From NCBI GenBank assembly GCA_012295275.1, contig CM022671.1, forward strand, positions 2,755,386 through 2,815,385: a stretch of DNA of 60,000 nucleotides, given 5' to 3'. The notes under the pieces were generated by a model, which was not told the DNA's origin, made no database searches, and saw only the letters and a list, made by a program, of their open reading frames with translations. A program made the translations under genes and the position numbers. Shown piece after piece: positions 9,502 through 19,578 of this stretch. Numbering within the stretch: the stretch's first letter is position 1; each line of letters begins with the position of its first letter. This stretch comes from Chrysomallon squamiferum (taxonomy: Eukaryota > Mollusca > Gastropoda > Neomphalida > Peltospiridae).

Positions 9502-12500
9502 GTAAGTGGATTACCATGATTTATTTACTTTCAAACAGTATTAAAGATTAGTTTACTTTCAAACAGTATTAAAGATTAGTTTCCTTCACTGCTTTCATAA
9601 CTTAATTTTGTTTTGTTTTATATTTAGTTGTCCTTATTTTACTGCAAATATGACATAGTTTTATTAATTTAATCTGAAAGAACTAAAGATTAAAGTAAAC
9701 ATTTATAATTACACATTTCACTTTAAGGTTCCATCTTTTTATTCAGACTATTCTTTAACAATAAGACATAAATATAATTTGCAAATATGGATATTACTGC
9801 TAGCAAGGGCAAAATGAATTATTATAAAATACACGAAGAAGACTTCAAAGCAGAGGTACATTGCACTATAATTTTGCCAGAAAGAAAAGATCTGTCTTAA
9901 ACAATGAACAAATTATTTAATACAGAATTTAAGATAAAACTGTACCTAGGTGTTCAAACCTGGGTGAACGTAATCAGAGGTACAAAAATAGATGAATACT
10001 GCAAATATCACAGTCATTAAAAAGGCCACATATTTATGTAATTAAGCTAGTTTTTTTTTTTTTTTGTTCTTTAAAACTTCTTAAATGAACATTCTATGGA
10101 AAAGAAGTAAAGAAAATTAATTCATTTTTACTCTGTGTAAGATATAAAAATATCAATCTCTTACTTTATAGATCACAATATTATGCAATGCTAAGATCTA
10201 TTTCCATATGAATTAACACGAAGAACATTTGGAACAATATATGAAGTGATCACTTCAGCGTAACATGGGAGATAATTATTCCCCTGTTGTAACAGTCAAA
10301 TGGATTTGTTTTATTTCTTTTAGATTTATAGTTTGAAGTTAGAGTCAGTATTATTAATTGTTTGTAAATGTGTATCAAATAATATTTTTTTAATGTGGAT
10401 GAATACATTTCTATTATTATTATGTCACAAATGTTTAAATGTTTTCACTTAAATATCATTTTTGTCTTAAGTTTTAAAGAATATTATGAAATTCTTTGGA
10501 TGGTCTTCAGAAGATGTAAGTATAACTTTTCAGCAGAAATTTAATAAAACAAATAAATATGTAATCATTTGGCTCAACAATATTTTGTTATAATGGAATA
10601 TTTTGTTGTAACTTTGATTCAGAATGCAGTAATTTCACTAACCATAGGCATACACTGTACATACTCATATAATTTATATATACACATACAAATAACATAA
10701 TCCGGTTTTTGAAATTATAAATTTAAAAGATAAAAACAAACACAAAACCCTATCTGCAATTTGGTTTTCACACTTCCAGTTAAAAAACAAGCCAACAAGT
10801 ACAGAGTTAGGAAGTGATACAAAGAGTGGAAAGCCAACAAGTACAGAGTTAGGAAGTGATACAAAGAGTGGAAAGCCAACAAGTACAGAGTTAGGAAGTG
10901 ATACAAAGAGTGGAAAGCCAACAAGTACAGAGTTAGGAAGTGATACAAAGAGTGGAAAGCCAACAAATACAGAGTTAGGAAGTGATACAAAGAGTGGAAC
11001 GCCAACAAATACAGAGTTAGGAAGTGATACAAAGAGTGGAAAGCCAACAAATACAGAGTTAGGAAGTGATACAAAGAGTGGAAAGCCAACCAATACAGAG
11101 TTAGGAAGTGATACAAAGAGTGGAAAGCCAACCAATACAGAGTTAGGAAGTGATACAAAGAGTGGAAAGCCAACAAATACAGAGTTAGGAAGTGATACAA
11201 AGAGTGGAAAGCCAACAAATACAGAGTTAGGAAGTGATACAAAGAGTGGAAAGCCAACAAATACAGAGTTAGGAAGTGATACAAAGAGTGGAAAGCCAAC
11301 ATGTACTGATTTAGGAAGTGATTATATCTGTCTGTCATGGAAAAGTCCCAATGAAGATGTAGTGTATTATGAAGTTAAACGGAAACAGAAAAAGGATGCC
11401 ATGTGGGATAGGAATTCTGTAATGACAACAGATAGCACACCAGCTCTACGTATTGAGGGTTTGCTACAGGAGACAGAATATTTATTCAAAGTCAGAGCTG
11501 TGTTTGAAGACAGTGAGGGAGAATTCAGTGAACAGAGTGACCCCATCAAAACAAAACAGTCTCCAGCAAAAGCTGTCCTTGAAAGCTGTCAGAAATTTCA
11601 AGATGGAAACCCAGCATTTTACAAGCTGAAGTTAAAAGAAATCACCTCTTCTAAAAATAATGAACACAAAACAAGGAAACTGCAGTTTGGTAAGTTTCTT
11701 ACATCTATTAAGTATATTTATATGATAATCCAGGAATTAGCAAGTTTTGTAAAGGAATAAAGTAATCCATAGTAAAAACTTTATTGAATGGCAGAAAATA
11801 TTAGAGAAAAAACAACAAACATTGGAAAAGAGATTGAAAACTGATTGACATTAACTGTTCACAATTCTGTCTTCAAAAACACGTTGCTGGTTGTTTTTAC
11901 CAGTTCAGTTCAGTATTACTCTGTACACAAACTGCATTATTCCATCCCACTAGGCATATGTCATAGATTTCAGAGCTATTTAAAGTCAGATTTAATTTTT
12001 GATTTTATTCTCCTTTAATTTGGTCAAATTTAAGTTCTCTGATAACAGATATTCACTTAAACACCACCAAATTCTGAAAGGAAACCTATAAACATCCATC
12101 TTCCGACATCCATTAAACAGATATCAGAATATTTATGACATTATTTCAGTGCATCAGATTAGCATTCATTAGTTGTTTAATTATTTAACTTTATTCTCTT
12201 TTAACACTAAAATCAGTATAAAGATACAAGCAAATGAATATCTATATAAGACAAATATTTAATTAACAATAAAACAAGGTTACATTTGCTGATTAAGGAT
12301 GACAAAATCAATTTGCTAAAAAAGAACAAAACAAAAACAAACGAAAAAACACACTAAAAAACTATTTTCATACATGCCCCTTCAAAAGAGATTAGGAAGA
12401 GCTAAATCCAACCTTGAATGTAACAATTAAAATTTATCTGTTTATGAAATTATTTGGATGACATCAGAATACACAGTTCTAAGACTGAACCTACAGTATA

Positions 12501-15500
12501 TTTTTAGAACTGTGACACACAGACTAAATTCTGGCTTTACTCATTACTTGCTATACACAAATGTTTTCAGTAGAAGACAGTATTATATGTAAAACAGATG
12601 AGTAAATAGTTTGCAACATTTGAAAGAAACATAAATGGTATTTTTCACTGTAGTAGGCTGACATTTTGACTGCAATATAAATTTAATATCAATGAACAAA
12701 TCGTGATGAAGTGGAATTTATGTGAGCTGATCTTTTATGTTTTAATTTTATGTTCATTTACAGACAGATGTGTTATTTGATTCGTTTTCTTGTTGTTGTT
12801 TTTCGTTCTTATTAGTTCAATGTCTGTTTTTTTCTTCTTTAAGGATCACCATCACAAAACACTTTAGAGGAAAAAACAATTATGATGATTGGAGCAACAG
12901 GATCAGGAAAAAGTACTCTGATTGATGGGATGGTCAACTATCTTCTTGGTGTGAAGTGGGAGGACAACTTCAGATTCAAAATCATTGACTTAATGTCTGA
13001 GGAAGAAGCAAAACGGGGAATTCAAGTATGTATGCAGTAATAAATCTGTACAAACAGTTCTAAATACTTGAAAAAAAAAGAGGTCATTTTCATTTTCTCT
13101 TCTGAAATAAATTGAATTGAAAGTGTAATGGGAAATACATAGTAGATACATTGAAACCAGATCTAATTATTGCTTACTCCTGTGAAGTATTTTCAAAACA
13201 TTAAATTCTCATTATTTTATTATTGAAATATTATTTCTTTCACTATGTTGCTTCAATTATTTTGATGTTTCAAAATTATAAATATATTTGTTTTGCCCAC
13301 AAAACTCTGGATAATTTCTTTGCAGTAAGCTGTGTTTTTTTTATTTTATTTGTCATTTAAAATGAATAGAACAAAGTGAAGGTCTGTTCACTCAAAATCA
13401 AACACAGACAAGGCTAACCTTAGAAGAGTGCAAGATTTATTATGAATAATTACAATCTGTATACATATTTGTATTGAACTCTTGTTATAGGTTTTAGTGA
13501 TTCTTAAATATTTTGAGTAAAGATGCAGCCAACATACCATCTAATATATTAAAATAATCCTTATATTTTAAAATAATACTGTAAAACCAAAAATAGCCTC
13601 TTGTAAAACAAAAACAAAAACAGATAATAAATATAATAGTATCTAAATTATGATATCATAAAACAAATAGAAATGACCATTAGCTGAACATTTAAAAGGG
13701 AAACGATTTTGATTGTCTTACTAAAACAAAAAAGATTAAACATATACGTAAATAAAAATATAAAAGTCTGAATGCAACACATTAAATATAATCTTAACAA
13801 TTAATAAAATACAGCCTTGGGTATGGATGACATAAAGATGACTAATTATTAAAGATAGTTTTTGTTTTCTGTCAGCAAAGTTCCTTGGACTATTGTTCCA
13901 AGACCTTTTGACCAACGAGAATTGGAGTCATCACCCTGATCTCTAGCATATACTGATTTATTGGAATGTAGAAAAGTGTGACCTTTTCTTGGAATGAAAT
14001 AGTAAATTAGATTTTAAGTCAAATAAATTTCTTTTGAGGAGTCTGTTATTTTCTTTATGTACGTCCATTAAAAAACTGACATTTCTGTTCTCTGTCCTTA
14101 ATACTACATTATATATATATGTAAAACCTTTAATTTAATAAATTTGTCTTAATTCATCAGTTTTTATTAGCAGCAATTATTAGCACATTTACTATAAACA
14201 GTAAGTTCAATCTTATATGTGCATTTTATTCTTATAGGCAGTGTCACAAACAGACTGGATCACCAGTTACAAAATATATCCAAAGAACACAACAGTCAGT
14301 TACGTACTGAACATCATTGATACTCCAGGGTTTGGGGATACAAGAGGAATTGAAAGGGACCAACAACTTGTAGAACAAATAAAACATTTTTTCTCAACAA
14401 AAGGTGATCAAGGTATTGAAACAGTAGATGCTATTTGTTTTGTCACACAAGCACCTCTATCAAGACTGACACAAACTCAGAAGTACATATTTGATTCAAT
14501 CTTATCAATATTTGGCAAAGATATGATAGACAATATTGTGCCTATGATAACATTTGCAGATGGAAAAGAGCCACCAGTACTGAATGCATTATCATTTGCA
14601 AAAATTCCATACAAAATACACTTTGTTTTCAACAATTCTGCATTGTTTGAACCTAATACAGAACAGGGAAACAAATTTGCAAAAATGTTTTGGGAGATGG
14701 GATCCTCAAGTTACAATGACTTTTTTTCTTTTCTATTGACTCTGAAAACAAAAAGTCTTCAGCTGACAGCAGAAGTACTGACGAAGAGAAGTGAAATGAA
14801 TGCAATCATGAAAGGTCTCTTACCACAGATAGAAAGAGGTCTTGAAAATTTGGCTACTATAAAAAAAGAAAGGGAACTTGTAGAACAATTTGAAAGGCAA
14901 ATAAATGATAACAAAAATTTCAGTTACAAGACCACAGAATATCATGATAAACAGGTTCCTCTGAAACCTGGAGAATATGTTACAAACTGCAGCCACTGTC
15001 ACAAGACATGCCATCACCCTTGCGGTATTCCTCTCACTGAAAATAAACGTGGATGTGCAGCGATGAATAATGGTACCTGTAAAATCTGTCCTGGACAATG
15101 TGACTGGACAATGCATACAAGCAGTAAATATCGAATAGAAGTTAAACCAGTTCAGGTGAAGAAAACACTCGAAGACATGAAAAAGAAATATGAATTTGCA
15201 AAGAAGGAAAAAGTATCAAAACAAAATCTTGTTGATTCAATTAAAAAAAAATTTGCTGAAGAAAAGAATGTTGTCTGCAAAATGCTAACACGTGTGAGAG
15301 AATGTTCAAACTATTTAAGAGAAAATGCTATGAAATCAAATCCACTGTCAGAAGTGGACTACATTAACATGCTGATTGAAAGTGAGAAACAAGATAAAAA
15401 ACCTGGTTTTGATGAACGCATTACAATGTTAAAAATATTAAAAAAACAGGCCGAACTTGCTGAAAAAGCAATACAGATTGATGACATGGATGAGCTGCTG

Positions 15501-15524
15501 AAACGTCTGGGATTTGAAGACTAA
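9495..15524 (+). CDS. FN3-GTPase paralogue 1 (14-residue repeats, FN3, P-loop GTPase, Cys/His cluster)
   Basis: The five-exon model has CDS segments 9495-9501, 10472-10515, 10780-11689, 12844-13025 and 14238-15524; all splice phases agree and give about 809 residues. Order: short N-terminus; twelve 14-residue repeats (about 21-188); FN3 domain (189-277); P-loop GATGSGKST (337-345); G3-like DTPGFGDT (409-416); Cys/His cluster (about 629-673, CxxCxxxCxxxC then CxxCxxxCxW..H); Lys/Glu-rich probable coiled coil to the end. Related AIG1/septin-like P-loop proteins occur widely in animals. Binding and hydrolysis of GTP is expected from the motifs; no NKxD motif is obvious (TFADGK lies near its place). 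No signal peptide or membrane segment is seen, so it is probably cytosolic. The cellular role is unknown; a GIMAP-like immune role is inference. It is convergent with FANCD2. Confidence 0.85.
10472..10515 (+). CDS. FN3-GTPase 1, small coding exon
   Basis: 44 nt between acceptor GTCTTAAG and donor GTAAGT. It contributes the residues ending KFFGWSSED and leaves phase 0, which matches the 10780 exon. Confidence 0.65.
10780..11689 (+). CDS. FN3-GTPase 1, repeat and FN3 exon
   Basis: 910 nt between CTTCCAG and GTAAGT, ending in phase 1. It begins LKNKPTST, runs through the repeats, then an FN3 domain with the landmarks [31 protein letters not shown] and [10 protein letters not shown], and a linker ending at QFG. 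The same exon in paralogue 2 (50287-50709) lacks the repeats. Confidence 0.85.
10789..11292 (+). repeat. In-frame 42-bp coding minisatellite, 12 units
   Basis: Twelve uninterrupted 42-bp units encode [14 protein letters not shown] or its N variant ([14 protein letters not shown]). Units 1-4 have Ser and units 5-12 have Asn at position 4. Unit 6 begins with Thr instead of Lys. Units 8 and 9 share a synonymous ACC. The FN3 domain that follows starts [16 protein letters not shown], so the unit matches the first ten residues of the FN3 domain (GKP..T.LGSD) plus TKSG. The array arose by repeated duplication of the domain's N-terminal edge. Confidence 0.95.
11690..12843 (+). other. FN3-GTPase 1 intron 3
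   Basis: AT-rich intron of 1154 bp with donor GTAAGT and acceptor TTCTTTAAG. I see no gene, RNA or recognisable mobile element inside. Confidence 0.6.
12844..13025 (+). CDS. FN3-GTPase 1, P-loop exon
   Basis: 182 nt, the same length as the corresponding exon of paralogue 2 (51246-51427). It encodes [20 protein letters not shown] followed by a [14 protein letters not shown] segment. The donor is GTATGT and the phases are 1 to 0. Confidence 0.88.
13026..14237 (+). other. FN3-GTPase 1 intron 4
   Basis: AT-rich intron of 1212 bp ending TTCTTATAG. No gene or structured element is recognised. Confidence 0.6.
14238..15524 (+). CDS. FN3-GTPase 1, terminal exon (G3 motif, Cys/His cluster, coiled coil)
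   Basis: A single long open exon beginning [12 protein letters not shown]. It carries [17 protein letters not shown], then [20 protein letters not shown], a Cys/His-rich segment ([24 protein letters not shown]) and a charged helical C-terminus ending in TAA at 15522-15524. It is open throughout, unlike its disrupted counterpart at 51862-53138. Confidence 0.9.
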   Translation, partial: AVSQTDWITSYKIYPKNTTVSYVLNIIDTPGFGDTRGIERDQQLVEQIKHFFSTKGDQGIETVDAICFVTQAPLSRLTQTQKYIFDSILSIFGKDMIDNIVPMITFADGKEPPVLNALSFAKIPYKIHFVFNNSALFEPNTEQGNKFAKMFWEMGSSSYNDFFSFLLTLKTKSLQLTAEVLTKRSEMNAIMKGLLPQIERGLENLATIKKERELVEQFERQINDNKNFSYKTTEYHDKQVPLKPGEYVTNCSHCHKTCHHPCGIPLTENKRGCAAMNNGTCKICPGQCDWTMHTSSKYRIEVKPVQVKKTLEDMKKKYEFAKKEKVSKQNLVDSIKKKFAEEKNVVCKMLTRVRECSNYLRENAMKSNPLSEVDYINMLIESEKQDKKPGFDERITMLKILKKQAELAEKAIQIDDMDELLKRLGFED

Positions 15525-17500
15525 TGTTATAAAAACATAATGTGTCTGTTTAAAATTACAGTAATTACAAAGCTGTCAGTGATATTTTATAAACAATTAC
15601 TGTAAAACATTTTTAGTAAGTAATTAGTTTTCTTGTTTATGTTTAAGACAAAAGCAAATCTTTTTTTATGTAACATTTATATATATTTGGTATGGACATT
15701 ATATTTTTTGTATGTAATATGATACTGGTTTCTATATTATTCTCTTGTTTATTTACATTTTTTGCTTACATTTATTTTATAAATAATAATTTTCTGCATT
15801 ACTTTGTACTTGATTAATGTATATATACATATTTTTATTGTGTATTTTTTTGTGCATTGTTTTAGGCTTTGTCTAAACATTTTTCTTATCTAAGTAATTT
15901 TTGGGTATTAGTTTGATTTTTGATGTATATGTATTTTTTCTAAGTGATTTTTTCCCCCATTATTTTATGCTTAATATATATATAAATAAAGTTTCTGTTA
16001 CAGATTTGTAGTTAATAAGAATGAATATACATTTTTGTTAAGTAATTGGATATGCGTATATTTTATATTTAATCAGCGTGTTTGTAGGAAATAGTTTATT
16101 TTTGGTATTATAATTTATTTTGCTTCATCAGTCTATACACATTCTTTTTATCCTACAGTAATTTTCTGTATTATTGTTATGTAATTAATGTTTGTCTGTA
16201 CATATTTTTTTTTAAAGAGTAATTTCAAAATTATTTTGCGTTTGTGTGCATTAAATAATTTACTAATGTTTTTTAAAATCTAGTTATAATTGTCTTGTAC
16301 ATTGTTATTGTGTATATATTTTTCTGTATTTTTTTATTTGATTTGTGCATATTTTTCTTATCTAAAGTAATTTCTGACAGTAGTGCTTAAATTTGATCAC
16401 TGTATAAACATACCATGTGGCCATATGCTTAATGTTATTATTTTTTTTTCTTTATTACTGCAACAGGACTGCCACCAGTCAGAGAAGGGTCAATACATTT
16501 TTCAATTTGTCATGAAATTATAGAATTCTGAGAAAAGTCAGGGAATTGTATGTAGAATCATTTGAACTGATCTTGGTCAGCTGGTATACATTATGAATTT
16601 CATTGCATTGAAAGGAAGAATGTTAATGAGGAATTTGTTTTATTGGATATTGGTTATGAATATAAATACTGCATAACTGATACTAATAGCAGGTATTTTT
16701 TTATCATAAAAACATAGTAAAGACTATTAATATGCTGTGAAAACAAGTTGTTTATTATCAACATGTAAAACTGGATGGAAAAAAGAAAAGAGTAAGTTTC
16801 TTATATTACATTACCAACTGGATTTCTAACAAAAAAATGATTTTGAATTTTCATGAAAGTGTAATTATGAACCAAACTTCCTCTCATTTTCAATACTTGA
16901 CAGAAGTATCATGAGTAAAATGGAAAGAAAAGATTAAACATACTAATATGAAGATATTAAACGGTTAGTAGTGGATACATTATTTTAGCAAACGATTTAA
17001 TATGTTTCTGAAAAATCAATTAAAATTGATAAGAAATATAACTCTGTTTTTCATCTGAAGTACATTTTTGTTTCCATAACTAATTTGATGCTCTCAAGAC
17101 TAAAATTTTGAACTTTCAGGCTTTTTAAGCAAAAAAGGATTGAATTATGTTGTTATGGTCACAGAGAAATGATTTGACTGCAAATACAGCTTGTTTCAAA
17201 ATACTATTTTAGAATTTTGTGGTAGTATATGTCTTAATTACATAATGCAACAAGTCCAAAACTAAGTTTAATTTTTTTAGTTCCAGAATAGTTTATGTAA
17301 ATTAAAATACAAAAGACATATTGCGAGCTAGATGAAATTATTCCTTTGAAATTAACCATATTTAACAAAGTTTTGTATAAATGAAAAAGTTATAATTAGA
17401 AAATAACAATTATTCTTCTTCATACTCCGAAAGGAATTGACAAATTCATGATGTAAGTGGAATAACTAATTTTAAAACAAGAATAGCAGTAGAATTCTAC
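15525..17500. other. Intergenic/3' UTR region, duplicated at ~53.1-56.2 kb
   Basis: T-rich DNA with a candidate polyadenylation signal AATAAA near 15985-15990 for the FN3-GTPase gene. The part from about 16800 to 17510 is clearly homologous to about 55295-56165; for example TACATTACCAACTGGATTT and TTCCAGAATAGTTTA occur in both. It belongs to the duplicated block. No gene is seen. Confidence 0.7.
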
Positions 17501-17510
17501 ATTTCTATTG

Positions 17511-18051
17511 TTTAATTTATATATATAATAATATTATTATTCTTATAATTATAGTCCTTTTATATTTAATTTATTTAGAAAATGTTCAGTAATTATACAG
17601 CATTTTATACAGATAAAACAAAATAGGAAAAGAAACTTACTGGTGTAAAGAAAATAATTTTTCTTACTGCTAGAATTAACACCTTACTATTAAAAGGATT
17701 CATCTATCTTATTCAGTTAAGTAACTGAAAATACTTACCTGTAAAACAGATATGATTAATTATTTTAATTATGCGAACTGTAGTATTATAAAATGGCTGT
17801 GATGTAATTAAATCTAATAGCCTGAAGTCAGATATACTGATATGAAATAACATATTAGTTTGAACTATAGAAGTGGATTATCACCCACCTATAATATTAA
17901 AATATTTTCATAACTCTGCATCTCACTTACTTGGGTTTTTTTTTTTCTTGTAAAACATTAGATGGCTTAATAAGGTATTGAGGAGTTTTGACTTAACTAA
18001 GATTTCTCTGCCAATAGATTTTACAAAAGTGTGATAGAAATGTAACAGTAC
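17511..18051 (-). other. Region where FANCD2 exon 41 should lie but is not seen
   Basis: The flanks align with 56165 and with about 56780-56880, but the sequence between them (17520-17930) is unrelated to 56200-56750, which holds the conserved last FANCD2 exon in copy 2. On the minus strand I find no frame resembling that exon here. If the donor at 18051 is not used, translation could read through to a stop near 17923, adding about 42 non-conserved residues. Confidence 0.6.
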
Positions 18052-19578
18052 CTTGGAGTGACTTGACAAATGGTGAAGTGTGCGTGTACTGAGCTGAAAG
18101 TTTTTCAACAAAGACTGAACTTCTTCTCGGTCTGTGTGAAACATCAGTGGCATTCCATTACGCAAAAACACATCCACAAACTGACGTCCATTCTGTTTAA
18201 GAAAAATCTTGTTAATTATAACATGTCATTATCCAGTATTAATTACTTGCACTTTATATAATTTACAACCTCACTGTATTTCATTTGATTTTTGTTAAAT
18301 GAAACACTTTTAAAATTCTTCTCCTCACATTCTAAACCTTTTTAATAACAATTTTTGATATCATATGGTAATCTAGAAAACTAAACGGAAAAAAGATCTG
18401 GTTAAAACCAATTTTGTCAACATTCTACCAACCTTCAAAGCAGCACCAACAATCGATCGACTGTCAAATATCTGAAAAAAGAAAATATATATATAAAAAA
18501 ATAAATCTACAAAACAATGTCACACATGATTCTTAATTAAGGTTAATGACAATTTCTTTGTCGTCATCTAAGAAAAATTAGGTGTTTTTTTTATATGTTT
18601 ATTAGGAAACAATCACATCATTTTCTAGTGATAAAATGAGAACCAATTGTTTACAAAACGTATATAGGCTATTCTTACTAATACAAGGGATCTTTAAATT
18701 GACTTTTTCATAAAAAGATGAAATTGGAAAGAATCATGGAGAAGAGTCTGGTAATTTTATTTTATTATATTCTACAATACATTTATACAAATTAACAAGA
18801 ACCATGTCAATATATAACGAAAATGTTTTGCATATGGTTAACAAAATATTTTCCTTCTTAACATACGTCTTTTTCTATTTTGATATTATTAAAATTTTAC
18901 TGACAAACTTTTCTCATATATAATGAATTAATCTGTACACCATGACAAAGAGGTTTTAAAAAGAAACACAGCAACAAAACAGACAGTAGTGTGTGTAATT
19001 CTGTCTTCATACCTTAATTAAGTTTACCAAAACATGTAGAATTTTTACAGCTATGCTCCATCTTATCAGCTGATCTACCTTCACCTGAAAAATATTGTTT
19101 AAAAATGCATGTCAATAACATTCATTGACTAATAATGCAAAAAGCTGAATTAAAAAAATAATGAAAAAAAATTAAATATAAAATCAAACATTAAAAAAAT
19201 TACTAATTATATTAAATTTAACTCAAATAAGATGTTCATTCCATTAACCAGAATTAAAACTTTTATAACACTTTTGTTTCAAATACTGGTTTTATTTTTT
19301 TTTATATTCATTTCCACTGACACTTCTTTTCTGAAATTTCCCACATCTGGAATTTTATTTAGCTTCCACAACTTCAGGTATAGGATTACTAATCAGCATA
19401 AAAATTAAAAACTGTAATTCACAAGTTAAACTCAAAAATAAAATTTTCTCAACATAAAACAAAATAAAGAAAAAAAATAATAACCTCCCTGGAGTGACTG
19501 TTTTTGATGGGAGTCATTGACTTGATGTATCCCACAGTCTCACTGAAAACAACTCGATAATACACTGGAAAACTTGAC
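18052..19578 (-). CDS. FANCD2: FANCD2 exons 37-40
   Basis: Exons: 37, 19485-19578; 38, 19013-19084; 39, 18433-18471; 40, 18052-18192. Blocks are FPVYYRVVFSETVGYIKSM (37), LIRWSIAVKILHVLVNLIK (38), IFDSRSIVGAALK (39) and QFVDVFLRNGMPLMF plus SLLKNFQLSTRTLHHLSSHS (40). Exon 40 ends in phase 0 at SHSK with donor GTACTG. In human FANCD2 the next conserved stretch is the CRVKAMLTLNN...FWLGNLKNRDL region; its only counterpart in this window is at 56317-56541. Confidence 0.92.

Noticed and set aside
10789-11292. CRISPR-like regular repeat
   Set aside because: Units are directly adjacent with no spacers, the host is a eukaryote and the array is coding.
10674-11338. Long antisense open frames with 14-residue repeats (minus strand)
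   Set aside because: They are shadows of the 42-bp coding minisatellite. The plus-strand frame runs into a real FN3 domain and spliced GTPase exons; the antisense frames show no domain.
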